Part shown: positions 26,613 to 36,233 of the stretch, in pieces
How positions within the stretch are numbered: the first letter of the stretch is position 1
Layout of the letters: every line of letters starts with the position of its first letter
Assembly: GCF_003574355.1 (NCBI RefSeq)
Contig: NZ_QWLB01000001.1
Location: forward strand, 1-64,000
Length of the DNA stretch: 64,000 nucleotides
Source of the DNA: Meiothermus granaticius NBRC 107808
GTDB taxonomy: Bacteria; Deinococcota; Deinococci; Deinococcales; Thermaceae
Reading direction: 5' to 3'
Notes under the pieces: model-generated
Told to the model about the DNA's origin: nothing
The model's database searches: none
Seen by the model: the letters and a program-made list of their open reading frames with translations, nothing else
Translations under genes and position numbers: made by a program

Positions 26613-27968
26613 CTAATAACTTATCCCGAGTCCTACCGCAATGCCGAACACGGTTCCCCCGGTGATCGGGGCTGGGTGGGTGGTGAGGGCTGCGTCTAGG
26701 CTGAATCCAGGCAGGGCGAACCCGGCGCCTAGCCCCAACACCAGCCCGCCGCTGTATCCCAGTCCTGCCCGCAGGCGCAGCTCCCCAAGCTGGTACTCGG
26801 CACCCATATGGGCGTAAAAGCCATCCTCGAGCCCCAGGTCCCCCCCGACGATAAGGGTGCCCAGCTCGAGCGGAAGCTTGCTGGCGGCGTTGAGGAAGAG
26901 GGCTGGGGCCACCCCGAAGCTGTTGCGCTCGCTGGCCTGGCTGCTGGTCTGCCCATCCTCGCTGTAGGTGACTTCAATGCCGCTCCAGTGGGCATACCCC
27001 AGCGCGTTGCGAATCCCCAGCCCCACGGTGGTCCCCTGTCCCTGGAAGGCCACCCCCAGATCGGCCCGCAGCCCCACCCCGCTGCCGTTGCCGGGAAGCG
27101 CATAGAACAGCTTCCCGCTATAGGCGGCGTTGCTGGGTTGGGCGTTCTCATCGGTGTGAACGCGGGCGGTGGCGGTGCCCTCGAGATACGCCAGCCCATA
27201 GAACCCCTCGCCCCGAACTCCCACGTACATATCCGAAGTCAAGCCCTCGGAGATCGGCAGACGGGGGATCACGGTGGCATAGGAGAGCCCCAGGCTGATC
27301 CCGGCTTGGGCGCTGGCGCTGGCCGATAGGCTGTAGTCGGTGTTGGGCTGGAGGGTGCCGCTGGCTACCGCCTGCCGAAGGCGGGCATCCGGAGAAATCC
27401 CCAGCCCCAGGCCCCCAGCAAAAACCCCCAGGTCGGCGGAGAGCCCGGCCCCGAACGGGATGGGCAGGCGGAAGAGGGGTTCTGGAGTCAGGGCCTTGCT
27501 GTTGCTGACCCCTGCGGGACGGCCCACGCTAAAGTCTAGGTTGATGGGCCTGCCGGAGCCGTCGGTCACCCGAACCCCATTCCCGTCCAGGCTAATCACC
27601 ACCTCAGGGTTGCCCGTGGCGGGGTTGATAAACGCATCGGAGGAGGCCGGGTTGAGCAGGATCTCGTTGGGGTGGCTGAACTGGTCGTAGGCCGAGAGCA
27701 GATCAAAGGGGCTGTCCGGGCTGCGGATATCGCCCAGGGGATTGGTTTGGGGACGCAAAAACAAGGCGGCCAACCCGACCGGTAAGGGGAGATTAGCGCT
27801 CGAGCCATACAGGCTGGCCGGAAAAGCAGTATAGGCCGGGTTGAGGTAAGCGGCGTCGGGGCCCGGCAGAGTCAGACCTCCCATGCCCAGGCTGCGCACG
27901 CTCTGGGCCGAGCCTAAGCCAGCCAGAGCCATGAGGCCAAGCAAGAAAAACCGCTTCATACGCTTCAT
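26613..27968 (-). CDS. Outer-membrane beta-barrel protein
   Basis: A 451-residue protein. A signal peptide with cleavage after LGSAQ is followed by SLGMGGLTLPGPDAAYLNPA, the N-terminal pattern of FadL/conjugal-transfer TraF-type barrels. Many alternating hydrophobic Gly-rich strands follow, and the chain ends in an aromatic residue (GLGISY) as outer-membrane proteins do. The cargo is unknown. The start could also be the second Met (27959); no RBS decides it. Confidence 0.75.
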   Translation of the reverse strand: MKRMKRFFLLGLMALAGLGSAQSVRSLGMGGLTLPGPDAAYLNPAYTAFPASLYGSSANLPLPVGLAALFLRPQTNPLGDIRSPDSPFDLLSAYDQFSHPNEILLNPASSDAFINPATGNPEVVISLDGNGVRVTDGSGRPINLDFSVGRPAGVSNSKALTPEPLFRLPIPFGAGLSADLGVFAGGLGLGISPDARLRQAVASGTLQPNTDYSLSASASAQAGISLGLSYATVIPRLPISEGLTSDMYVGVRGEGFYGLAYLEGTATARVHTDENAQPSNAAYSGKLFYALPGNGSGVGLRADLGVAFQGQGTTVGLGIRNALGYAHWSGIEVTYSEDGQTSSQASERNSFGVAPALFLNAASKLPLELGTLIVGGDLGLEDGFYAHMGAEYQLGELRLRAGLGYSGGLVLGLGAGFALPGFSLDAALTTHPAPITGGTVFGIAVGLGISY

Positions 27969-28007
27969 GATAGAGGGAGGAACGTCAGGGGGCGGTGATA
28001 AATCTCC

Positions 28008-28502
28008 TCAGGAGAGCGGGGCCAGCCCGGTCATCCGGCTGAAGAAGCAGTGGGTCAGGGCGATGGCCAGCGCATCGGCCAGGTGGGTGGGCTTGGGGGT
28101 GGTGGGAAGGTTTAGGATGGCCCGGACCATGTAGGCCACCTGGGTTTTATCGGCGTGGCCATACCCTACCAGGGCCTGCTTAACCTTGGGGGGGCCATAG
28201 CCATAGAGCGGAATCCCCTGCTGATCGGCCACCACCAGCACCGCCCCCATGGCCCAACCCACCTTGTAGGCCAGCTCATTTTGACGGTAGAAAAACTGCT
28301 CCTCGACCGCGATGGCCACCGGCTTGAAGCGTACTGCCGCCTCGTACACCGCCTGGTAGAGCCGCCCGACCCGTTTGGGGGCTGGGTCGGTGTGCAGGGT
28401 GCGCACCACCTCGCCGTGGAGCATCCGGGCCTTCTGCCCCACCTGCTCCACTACCCCGAGGCCCAGATTGGTGATACCGGGATCAATGCCAAGGACGACC
28501 AT
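28008..28502 (-). CDS. ruvC: Holliday junction endonuclease RuvC
   Basis: A 164-residue resolvase that cleaves Holliday junctions during recombination repair. The acidic catalytic residues are Asp7 (GIDPGITNLG), Glu67 or Glu68 (VEEQFF), and Asp143 with His140 (THLADALAIA). The length fits the family. It lies downstream of ftsZ on the same strand, separated by a hairpin. ruvA and ruvB are not in the window. Confidence 0.95.
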   Translation of the reverse strand: MVVLGIDPGITNLGLGVVEQVGQKARMLHGEVVRTLHTDPAPKRVGRLYQAVYEAAVRFKPVAIAVEEQFFYRQNELAYKVGWAMGAVLVVADQQGIPLYGYGPPKVKQALVGYGHADKTQVAYMVRAILNLPTTPKPTHLADALAIALTHCFFSRMTGLAPLS

Positions 28503-28528
28503 AAGGGGATGGATGGGGGAAAATCAAT

Positions 28529-28555
28529 CCCCTGGGTGGGTCAGAACCCCAGGGG
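28529..28555 (-). terminator. Probable terminator after ftsZ
   Basis: CCCCTGGG (28529-28536) pairs with CCCAGGGG (28548-28555). On the minus strand the hairpin is followed by ATTGATTTTCC. It lies 39 nt past the ftsZ stop and before ruvC, so it may separate the dcw operon from ruvC. The T-run is short. Confidence 0.5.
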
Positions 28556-28593
28556 CGGATGCTCGAGGAGGGAGGAGCCCTCAACCCCTCGAG

Positions 28594-29655
28594 CTAGTTA
28601 CCCCGCTTGGGGGGGTAATCTCCGTCGCCGTACCGGATGAAGGCCGGGATCTCGAAGTTAGAGGTGTCTACGGTGGTGCTGGGGAAATCAATCAGGCGCC
28701 CCCCCGGTTTAGCCACCACCGCGTTCTCGTTGAATCCGGCTGCGATCACGATGACCCGCATCTCATCCTGGGCGCGGTTGTCGTAGGTCAGGCCGTAGAG
28801 CACATCCACATCCTCCATCCCGGTGGCCTCGCGGATTTGCTCCACCACGTTGCTGGCCTCCATCAAGGAGATGTCCTCGTCGCCGACCACATTCACCAGC
28901 AGGCGCCGAGCCCCCTCGATGGAATGGTTGAGCAGGGGGCTTTGAATGGCGGATTGGGCGGCTTCAAACACCTTGTTCTCGCCTCGGCCGGCCCCGATGC
29001 CCATCAAAACCTGTCCGGCATTGGTCAGCAGGGTGCGCACATCGGCGAAATCGAGGTTGATCTGCCCGGGCAGGTTGATCACATCGGTGATGCCCTTGAC
29101 CCCATGGTAGAGGACCCGGTCAGCGATCAGGAAGGCGTCTTTGGCCGAGACCTTCTTGTCCAAAGCGGTGATCAGCCGGTCGTTAGAGACCACCACCATG
29201 GCATCAACCTGCTCGCGCAGCCGCTTGATGCCTTCTTCTGCGGCCCGAAGGCGGCGCGGACCCTCCCAGGAGAACGGCCGGGTGACCACGCCTACGGTCA
29301 GGGCTCCCAGCCGTTTGGCCACCTCGGCCACGATAGGAGCGCTCCCGGTCCCGGTCCCACCGCCCATCCCGGCGGTGATGAAGACCATATCGGCCCCCTC
29401 GAGGTACTCCCCAATCAGGTCTTCAGCCTCCCGAGCCGCCTTTTCGCCGATCTCGGGGTTGGCCCCGGCGCCCAACCCGCGGGTGAGCTTATCGCCCAAC
29501 TGCACCCGCACATCGGCCAGGCTGGTGGCCAGGACCTGTGCGTCGGTATTGCCGGCGATGAACTCAACCCCGGACAGCCCCGATTCGATCATGCGGTTGA
29601 CCGCATTGTTGCCTGCCCCGCCTAAGCCGATGACTTTAATTTGCACGTCGCCCAT
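28594..29655 (-). CDS. ftsZ: Cell division protein FtsZ
   Basis: A 353-residue tubulin-like GTPase that forms the Z-ring. [15 protein letters not shown] starts the GTP-binding domain. The tubulin signature GGGTGTG is in [19 protein letters not shown] (about 103-121), and a short C-terminal peptide ([17 protein letters not shown]) is the FtsA-binding tail. The ATG is preceded by a GAGGAGAGGG RBS. It is the last gene of the dcw cluster, with 97 nt after ftsA that could hold its own promoter. Confidence 0.97.
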   Translation of the reverse strand: MGDVQIKVIGLGGAGNNAVNRMIESGLSGVEFIAGNTDAQVLATSLADVRVQLGDKLTRGLGAGANPEIGEKAAREAEDLIGEYLEGADMVFITAGMGGGTGTGSAPIVAEVAKRLGALTVGVVTRPFSWEGPRRLRAAEEGIKRLREQVDAMVVVSNDRLITALDKKVSAKDAFLIADRVLYHGVKGITDVINLPGQINLDFADVRTLLTNAGQVLMGIGAGRGENKVFEAAQSAIQSPLLNHSIEGARRLLVNVVGDEDISLMEASNVVEQIREATGMEDVDVLYGLTYDNRAQDEMRVIVIAAGFNENAVVAKPGGRLIDFPSTTVDTSNFEIPAFIRYGDGDYPPKRGN

Positions 29656-29752
29656 GTCCCTCTCCTCACCCGTTGCTGGGGTTGATCTGGCCTGCCTCTA
29701 CCTATGCTAAAGGATAACCCCCCACCTGTATCTGCTCCGGCCGGTGGAGGCC

Positions 29753-31027
29753 TCAGAAGAAGTTCTTGAACATCCCCTTGATCCGCTCCCAGAGGCCGTT
29801 GGCGGCGCTCACCGCCTCTTCGGTATGGATGGGGGCAGATTTGGAGGGGGCCTTAGCCCGTGGGCCTCGAGCCGGGCGGGTTTGCGGCTGGTGGGCCGCA
29901 AAGGTAGCGGCATGGCGCACCAGGCCCACAGCCGTGGCGTGGGTTGGGGAGGCCACCACATCGGTGAGGCCCTGCACGCCCAGGGGTTTGCCCAGCCGCA
30001 CCGGTAGGTTGAACTGCTTGCGGGCCAGCTCCTCCAGCCCGCGCACCATCGCCGTGCCGCCGGTCAGGATGACTTTACCCACGGTGATCTCCAAGGGCCC
30101 CAGGGCCTCATCCACGCTCTGACGGGCCAGGTGCAAGATCTCCCGCAGCCGCGGGCGAATGATTCGGGCCAGCTCCGGCGCCTGGTAGGAAACCTGGGCA
30201 TTGCCCTCCTGGCTGACCTCCAGCACCAACTCAGGATCGGCCAGCTCGGGCAGGGCTGCACCGTACTTCTTGGCCACCCGCTCGGCCTCCTCGACCGGAA
30301 TTTGCAGCAGCTTGGCGATGTCCTGGGCTACGTGATCCCCGCCCAGGGGAAGCACCGCTGAGTGGGCCAGGCGCCCCTGGCGGAATACTGCCACGTCGGT
30401 GGTGCCGCCGCCGATGTCCACCAGCATTACGGTCATGGTGGCTTCTTCTGGGGAGAGCACCGCCAGCCCGGAGGCATAGGCCTGAAGCACCAGGCCTTCG
30501 ACCTCGAGCCCCGCGTCCTCAACAGCTTTTCTTAGATTGGTCAGGGGCCCCTTGGCCCCGGCCACCAGGTGCACATCTACCTCGAGCCGCACCCCGGCCA
30601 TCCCGATGGGGTCGCGGATTCCCTCCTGCCCATCCACCCGGTATTCCAAGGGGAGGGCGTGGATTAGCTCGTAATCCCCGTCGAAGGGGTAAGCCTTGGC
30701 TTGCTCGATGGAACGCTCCACATCAGCAGCGGTGATCTGCTGGCCCCGGCGGATGGCCGCCAGGCCGTGGCTAGTCACACTCTTGACGTGGGAACCGGCC
30801 ACCCCCACCCAGACCCGCTCGACCTTGACCCCGGCCACCCGCTCAGCCTGGAAGATGGCTTGGCGAATGGCGTCGCTGGTTCGCTCGAGGTTGGTCACCA
30901 CCCCACGCCGCATACCCTGGGAGGGTACGGTTCCTTCGCCGATGATGTCCAGGATCCCATCCGAGGACAACTCACCGATGACCGCCGTCACTTTTGTGGT
31001 TCCTACATCCAATCCAACCAGGATCAT
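29753..31027 (-). CDS. ftsA: Cell division protein FtsA
   Basis: A 424-residue actin-like protein that anchors FtsZ to the membrane. VGLDVGTTKVTAVIGE is the phosphate-1 motif and LVDIGGGTTDVAVF the phosphate-2 motif. VILTGGTAMVRGLEELA is the adenosine motif. The C-terminal amphipathic helix (LWERIKGMFKNFF) is the membrane-targeting tail. ATG 31027 overlaps the ftsQ stop by four bases, which decides it over the in-frame ATG at 31048. Confidence 0.95.
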   Translation of the reverse strand: MILVGLDVGTTKVTAVIGELSSDGILDIIGEGTVPSQGMRRGVVTNLERTSDAIRQAIFQAERVAGVKVERVWVGVAGSHVKSVTSHGLAAIRRGQQITAADVERSIEQAKAYPFDGDYELIHALPLEYRVDGQEGIRDPIGMAGVRLEVDVHLVAGAKGPLTNLRKAVEDAGLEVEGLVLQAYASGLAVLSPEEATMTVMLVDIGGGTTDVAVFRQGRLAHSAVLPLGGDHVAQDIAKLLQIPVEEAERVAKKYGAALPELADPELVLEVSQEGNAQVSYQAPELARIIRPRLREILHLARQSVDEALGPLEITVGKVILTGGTAMVRGLEELARKQFNLPVRLGKPLGVQGLTDVVASPTHATAVGLVRHAATFAAHQPQTRPARGPRAKAPSKSAPIHTEEAVSAANGLWERIKGMFKNFF

Positions 31028-31677
31028 CGGTTTGTGCTCACCCCCCATGAATACAGATTCAAACGGCTCACCGACACCATTGGGCCGGGATACGCAGGGA
31101 CAGCAGGGTCTTGGGGTTGCAATGTTGCTGCCTCACTTCGGCCTATTCTTCGCCCTTTGGCCCAATCTTGCAACTCCTTGACACTGCTGCTCCATAGATT
31201 AAGGTTTGGCCCGATGATTCGGTATCCCGAGGCATCGGCGTGAATGCGCAGCGCGTCCGGGAAGGCTCGAGCCAGCGCCAGCAGCTCGGTGTAATCCCCG
31301 TCGGGGACGGCCTCGAGAAAAGGGGTCCGGGGCTCGGCCCCCGGCAGCAACACCCCGTCTGGGCTGAGGCCCACCCGGCTGTCCTTGAGGCCTATGCTGG
31401 CCACCGCGACCCGCTCCTTCAGCACGATGCGAAGACGCCCCACCCGAGGGCGCTCGAGCTGAGCCGAGAGCACCCAGGGATCGGCCTTCAGGGGGTTCAG
31501 CCGGGAGGGCCAGGCCCACAGCCAGGGGGTACCCACCTGTAGGCCGGTGAGGGCTTGAACTTGCTCCACCTGGAGGTGGCGATTCCCCACCACCTCCACC
31601 GTCTCCACCGGCAGCAAGACCCGACTGGCCACCAACAGGGTTCCCAAGGACAGCAGGATCAGCCCAAGCCGAATCAT
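31024..31677 (-). CDS. ftsQ: Cell division protein FtsQ
   Basis: A 217-residue bitopic divisome protein. One N-terminal membrane helix (IRLGLILLSLGTLLVASRVLL) is followed by a POTRA-like domain (VETVEVVGNRHLQVEQVQAL) and a beta domain. GGAGGG six bases before ATG 31677 supports this start. A longer frame to 31746 would overlap murB by 38 nt and adds a basic leader. The position between murB and ftsA fits the assignment, since FtsQ sequences are poorly conserved. Confidence 0.85.
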   Translation of the reverse strand: MIRLGLILLSLGTLLVASRVLLPVETVEVVGNRHLQVEQVQALTGLQVGTPWLWAWPSRLNPLKADPWVLSAQLERPRVGRLRIVLKERVAVASIGLKDSRVGLSPDGVLLPGAEPRTPFLEAVPDGDYTELLALARAFPDALRIHADASGYRIIGPNLNLWSSSVKELQDWAKGRRIGRSEAATLQPQDPAVPAYPGPMVSVSRLNLYSWGVSTNR

Positions 31678-31708
31678 CGCATCCCTCCAGAGGGTAGCCC
31701 ATTTGCCT

Positions 31709-32545
31709 TCACAAGACCTCCTGCGCGGTTTGCGCCTCCACCACACCCCAGATCTCCCACTCCACCTCCAAGGGCAACACCGCCTGCACCTGTTGGATCA
31801 GCGTGTAGACCTCTTTGGCAGTGGCCCCTCCCAGGTTGACGATGAAGTTGCCGTGTTCGTGGCTGATCATGGCCCGACCCACCGTAGTCCCCTTGAGCCC
31901 CTTTTGGTCAATCCAGCGGCCGGCCGAGTCACCGGGGGGGTTTTTGAAGGCACAGCCCGCGCTCTTTTTCTTGGGCTGGCCTTTGCGTGCGGCATCCACC
32001 AGCGCGAGTTTGGCCCTAACCGCCGAGGGGGTGCTGGCGTTGAGCTTGAGCTTGACTCGAGTGACCACCCCCCCTGGAGGCAGCGCAGAATGGCGGTAGC
32101 CAAACCCCAGCTCGGCGGGAAGATACCTGTGGAGCTTCCCCTCGTGAAAGATCTCCACCGCCTCTAAGGCCTCGGCCATCTCCCCGAATCGGGTCCCGGC
32201 ATTCATCTTGACCGCGCCCCCCACCTGGGCCGGTACCCCGTACAGCCCCTCGAGGCCGGAAAGCCCTAGCCGGGCCGAGGCCTGAAGCAGCGTGGGAACC
32301 AACACCCCAGCCCCAATCCATCCGGACAAATCCCTGTTCCAGACAGTGAATTCCCCACCCAAGCGGAGCACCCGCTCGCTAACTCCGGTATCGGCCACCA
32401 GCAGGTTGGAGCCGTTGCCCAGCACCCGGTAGGGGCTTTCGGTAGCCCGGACCAGATCGGCGGGGGTTTCCACCGTCCAGACCTCGGCCTCGCCCCCTAC
32501 TCCCAGGGTGGTCAGCTTGCGGAGGGGCAGCCGCTGGATGTTCAC
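31709..32545 (-). CDS. murB: UDP-N-acetylenolpyruvoylglucosamine reductase
   Basis: A 278-residue FAD enzyme that reduces UDP-GlcNAc-enolpyruvate to UDP-MurNAc. TLGVGGEAEV and YRVLGNGSNLLV are the FAD-binding landmarks. The catalytic Ser/Cys region is SAGCAFKNPPGDSAGRWID. The compact length indicates the short, type II-like MurB. The GTG start overlaps the murC stop (GTGA). Confidence 0.95.
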   Translation of the reverse strand: MNIQRLPLRKLTTLGVGGEAEVWTVETPADLVRATESPYRVLGNGSNLLVADTGVSERVLRLGGEFTVWNRDLSGWIGAGVLVPTLLQASARLGLSGLEGLYGVPAQVGGAVKMNAGTRFGEMAEALEAVEIFHEGKLHRYLPAELGFGYRHSALPPGGVVTRVKLKLNASTPSAVRAKLALVDAARKGQPKKKSAGCAFKNPPGDSAGRWIDQKGLKGTTVGRAMISHEHGNFIVNLGGATAKEVYTLIQQVQAVLPLEVEWEIWGVVEAQTAQEVL

Positions 32546-33963
32546 CGAACCCCCTTGGCCCCCACCAGGACCCGCCCCAACTGGGAGATGTTGCCCGCGC
32601 CAATGGTCAGGATCAGCTCGCCGGGGGCTGCGGTCTTGAGCAGGTAATCGGTTATCTCTTCCCAGCTTGCGTATCGGGCTTGGCGGGATTTCCCGCGCAG
32701 GTAGGCCTCGAGGTTTTGGCCGATCTGGGCGCTGGTCAGGTTCATCGGCTCCTCGCTGGCAGCATACACGTCGAGGATCAGGGCCTCATCGGCTTGCTCG
32801 AGGGCCCGGGCATACTGAGGCCACTCCTGCTCGGCCCGGCCATAGCGGTGCGGCTGGAACACCGCCCTTACCCGCAGCCCGGTGTGCTTGGCAGCCTGGA
32901 GCAGCGCGGACAGCTTGGTGGCGTTGTGGGCATAGTCGTCAACCACAATGGCCCCATTCAGCTCCCCGATCCGCTCGAAGCGGCGCCGCGCTCCGGTGTA
33001 CTGGGCCAAACCGGTCTGGATGGCCCCGAAGGGCAACCCGGCCACCAGGGCTGCTGCTGAGGCCGCCAAGGCGTTGGCCACGTTGTGCTGCCCAGGAACT
33101 TGCAGCCGAATGGGGCCCAGGGCCTGGCCTTGCCAGACCAGCTCAAAGTGGCTTCCAAAGGGGAGCAGCTCGAGCCCTTGGGTGTGGCAGTCGCCGTGGG
33201 TGAGCGCAAAACCGACCCGGCGGGTCCCCTGGGTAAGCTCCCCGAGAAGGCTCCAGCGCTCCTCGGCGTTGTAGATGACCCACCGGGCCCGGTGGGCAAA
33301 ACCGCGCACCGCCTCACACAGCGCCGCAAAGGAGGCGTGGTAGTTGGGCCGAGACTGGCCGTCGGGGGAGACGTGGTCGGCCTCGAGGTTGGTCAGGACC
33401 GCCACCTCCAGCTCCAAAAACTGGAACAGGGGGTCGGACTCGTCAATCTCGGCCAGGCGGAACCTCCCCCCACCGGCCCTCGAGCTGCCCCCAATCAAAT
33501 CCAGCTGAGCCCCCAGCAGCACGGTGGGGTCGGTCTCAGCGGCCATCAGGATGCTGGCCAGCATGGCGGTGGTGGTGGTTTTGCCGTGGGAGCCGGTGAC
33601 CCCCAGGCTGTACCCCCTGCGCAAGATTTCCCCCACCACCTGAATCCGGCGCCATACCGGTATGCCCAACAGGCGGGCTGTGGAGAGCTCGCGGTCGGTC
33701 TCGGGGATGGCGGTGGAAGCCACCAGCACGTCCACCTCGTGCAGGTGCTCGGGGTCGTGGCCCAGCCAGACCCGGATGTTCTCCCGCTCGAGCCCCAGGG
33801 TGATCTCGCCTAAACGCTGATCACAGCCGCTGACCCGGTGCCCATCGGTGCGCAAAATATGGGCCAGACCGCTCATCCCAATGCCGCCGATTCCCATCAG
33901 GTGGTAATGCTTGGCCCTGGCCGATTCAGGGACAGAGATACTGGTTTGATCATGCCAATTCAC
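32542..33963 (-). CDS. murC: UDP-N-acetylmuramate--L-alanine ligase
   Basis: A 473-residue Mur ligase that adds L-Ala to UDP-MurNAc. The N-terminal UDP-binding fold is HLMGIGGIGMSGLAHIL. The ATP loop is GVTGSHGKTTTTAML, and the later DDYAHNATKLSALLQAAK is the Mur-ligase C-terminal signature. The GTG start overlaps the murG stop by four bases. Confidence 0.96.
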   Translation of the reverse strand: MNWHDQTSISVPESARAKHYHLMGIGGIGMSGLAHILRTDGHRVSGCDQRLGEITLGLERENIRVWLGHDPEHLHEVDVLVASTAIPETDRELSTARLLGIPVWRRIQVVGEILRRGYSLGVTGSHGKTTTTAMLASILMAAETDPTVLLGAQLDLIGGSSRAGGGRFRLAEIDESDPLFQFLELEVAVLTNLEADHVSPDGQSRPNYHASFAALCEAVRGFAHRARWVIYNAEERWSLLGELTQGTRRVGFALTHGDCHTQGLELLPFGSHFELVWQGQALGPIRLQVPGQHNVANALAASAAALVAGLPFGAIQTGLAQYTGARRRFERIGELNGAIVVDDYAHNATKLSALLQAAKHTGLRVRAVFQPHRYGRAEQEWPQYARALEQADEALILDVYAASEEPMNLTSAQIGQNLEAYLRGKSRQARYASWEEITDYLLKTAAPGELILTIGAGNISQLGRVLVGAKGVR

Positions 33964-34994
33964 GCGGCCTCCAAGACCATCGCGGCTAACCGTTGGGCCG
34001 CCCCGGCGGGCGACAACCCCGTGAGTTTACCCCGCATTTCTGCCCGAAGGGAAGGGTTAAGCAAAAGGTTAAGCAGGGCGTTAAACTCAGCCCAGCTCTC
34101 CAGGAGCAGGGCGGCCTTTTGCCGGGCATAAAAGCCCACATTGGCCCGCTGAGCCCCTCCATCGAGGCTGGGGGAGAGGGGCACCCCCAGTACGGGAACC
34201 CCATGATACGCCGCCTCGGCCAGGGTTCCGGCCCCTCCCCGGGTGATGGCGAAATCGGCGGCGCTCCAGGCCAGTGCGGTGTCGAGGTAGCCGTGGATCG
34301 CGTAGTGGGGCCGCTCTTTGGGCTTCATCTGCTCCGTCCAGCGAACCCCACACTGGTGCAGCACCTGCCACTCCTCCAACAGGGGATAAAGCCGTTCAGG
34401 CAACTGGTCGTTGAGTTCCTTGCTGCCCTGTGACCCCCCCAACACCAAGACGGTGGGGCGGGTGGGCTCGAGCCCCAGCCTCTCCCGGGCCATCCCCTGC
34501 TCAAGGCGCTCCTCCCGCACCGGCAGGCCTACCACCTGGGTTTTGCCTTGGAGGCCCCTGCCGACCTCAATTGGGGTGGAAAGCGCCACCCTCCGGGCCA
34601 ACCGGGCGAGCATCTGGTTGGCCAGCCCCAGCCTGGCATTTTGTTCGTGAATGACCAGCGGAATACCGCGTAAAGCCCCCACCAGGGCAGCAGGGAACCC
34701 GGCATAACCCCCCATGCTGAGCACCGCTTTGGGCCGCAGCTCGCGCAGCACCGCTCGAGCCGCCCATAGCCCCCCCAGCACCTTGAGGCCTTCTTGGGGG
34801 CGCAGGGCCTCGCGCGAGAGCTTCCCCGCGGGGATGATACGGAAAGGGAGACCGGCGCCAGGCAACACCCGTTCCTCGAGCCCGCCCTGAGCCCCCACAT
34901 AGGTGACCGCTTCCCCTGCGGCCACCAGGGCCCGAGCCGCGGCCAACCCTGGGTAAAGGTGTCCGCCGGTACCGCCGCCCGTGACCACGATCAT
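33960..34994 (-). CDS. murG: MurG glycosyltransferase (lipid II synthase)
   Basis: A 344-residue GT28 enzyme that adds GlcNAc to lipid I on the inner face of the membrane. The N-terminal GGGTGGHLYPGLAAARAL is the G-loop. VLVLGGSQGSKELN is the third G-loop, and ITRGGAGTLAEAAYHGVP binds UDP-GlcNAc. The length is slightly short for the family. It follows ftsW by 29 nt. Confidence 0.96.
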   Translation of the reverse strand: MIVVTGGGTGGHLYPGLAAARALVAAGEAVTYVGAQGGLEERVLPGAGLPFRIIPAGKLSREALRPQEGLKVLGGLWAARAVLRELRPKAVLSMGGYAGFPAALVGALRGIPLVIHEQNARLGLANQMLARLARRVALSTPIEVGRGLQGKTQVVGLPVREERLEQGMARERLGLEPTRPTVLVLGGSQGSKELNDQLPERLYPLLEEWQVLHQCGVRWTEQMKPKERPHYAIHGYLDTALAWSAADFAITRGGAGTLAEAAYHGVPVLGVPLSPSLDGGAQRANVGFYARQKAALLLESWAEFNALLNLLLNPSLRAEMRGKLTGLSPAGAAQRLAAMVLEAA

Positions 34995-35023
34995 CCCCTA
35001 GGCCTCCAGAGCCTGGAGCGGAC

Positions 35024-36133
35024 TCATCGGCTCCTCCTAGGAACCGCCGGGGCTTGCGCGCTCTCGCGGGCGGTTTCCCTCGAGAGGGCATGCAGCAAGC
35101 CCATCGCAATCCCCGCCACCAGCATGGAGCTGCCGCCGTAGCTCACCATGGGCAGGGGGGAGCCTGAGACCGGCAAGAAGCCGATCACCACCCCGATGTT
35201 CACCGCGGCCTGCAGGGTCAGGTAAACGGTTAGCCCCACCGCCATCACGCTGCTGCTGCCTTCGCTGTGCTTGGAAAGGTAGAGCCCCCGGTTCAGAATC
35301 AGGCCAAAGGCCAGCAGCACCATCAGCCCGGCCAGCCATCCCCCCGCCCAGACCACTGAGGCAAACACCATGTCGTTGTGGCCCTCCGGTAGGCGATGGG
35401 GCATGGGAGCCCCCACCCCCTGGCCGAACAACCCCGCCTTGATCATCAGCTTATGGCCCTGCGAGACCTGGTACAGCGCATCCAGATTGCTGAGGTCCCC
35501 CCGGTGATAGGCCAACCAGTTTTCGAAGCGCTCCCGCACGTATTTGAAGCGCTCCAGATAAAGCCCCGAAAAGGAGAGCACCAACAGCCAGGCGGTGCCT
35601 CCGATAGCCAGTAGCCGTCGCCACGGTACCCCCACCATCACCAGGGTGAACCCGGCCAGGAAGAGGATGGTCAGCCCAGTGTCGAAGTCCGGCTCGATCA
35701 CCACCAGGCCAGCCCCCAGGCTCACCGCGATCACCGGCCCCAGGATGGGGTAGTCGGTGGGTTTGTTGTGGAAAAAAGCGGCCAGATAGAGCACTACCGC
35801 CAGCTTCATGAGCTCTGAGGGCTGGAAGTCAAAGCTGCCGGGCAGGTTGATCCAGCGCCGCACCCCCCCCGGGCCATCCCCGACGAAGAGCACCACCACG
35901 CACATCAGCAGGGCAAATAGGAAAAAGACCTTGGCCCCTTTGGCCACCCAGGCTGGGCGTAGCCTCGAGACCAAAAGGGTGATGCCCAGGGCGATCACAA
36001 TGCGGATCAGGTGGTGCTCGAGGTGATCTACGCTGGGCCGGCCCAGGGCCTCGGGCATCGAGTCCGAGCTGGCCACCCCCAGGGCCGAGAGCGCGAACAG
36101 CAGGAGTTGAGAGAGCAGGAGAATGGGATCCAT
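35024..36133 (-). CDS. ftsW: FtsW/RodA-family peptidoglycan glycosyltransferase
   Basis: A 369-residue SEDS protein with about ten membrane segments that polymerises lipid II at the septum. Landmarks are the RRWINLPGSFDFQPSELMKL region, EPDFDTGLTILFLA (with the conserved Asp), LPEGHNDMVFASVVWAGGW, and the C-terminal GSPLPMVSYGGSSMLV. Its place between murD and murG in the dcw operon favours FtsW over RodA. Confidence 0.95.
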   Translation of the reverse strand: MDPILLLSQLLLFALSALGVASSDSMPEALGRPSVDHLEHHLIRIVIALGITLLVSRLRPAWVAKGAKVFFLFALLMCVVVLFVGDGPGGVRRWINLPGSFDFQPSELMKLAVVLYLAAFFHNKPTDYPILGPVIAVSLGAGLVVIEPDFDTGLTILFLAGFTLVMVGVPWRRLLAIGGTAWLLVLSFSGLYLERFKYVRERFENWLAYHRGDLSNLDALYQVSQGHKLMIKAGLFGQGVGAPMPHRLPEGHNDMVFASVVWAGGWLAGLMVLLAFGLILNRGLYLSKHSEGSSSVMAVGLTVYLTLQAAVNIGVVIGFLPVSGSPLPMVSYGGSSMLVAGIAMGLLHALSRETARESAQAPAVPRRSR

Positions 36134-36233
36134 TCAGCAACCTCCGGGGGGGTCTAGGGCCAAGCCCTGGGGGCGAGACGGGTGGGGAGTGGGATCAGGA
36201 CCGCGCATCATTAAACCCAACCTCCTGAGACGG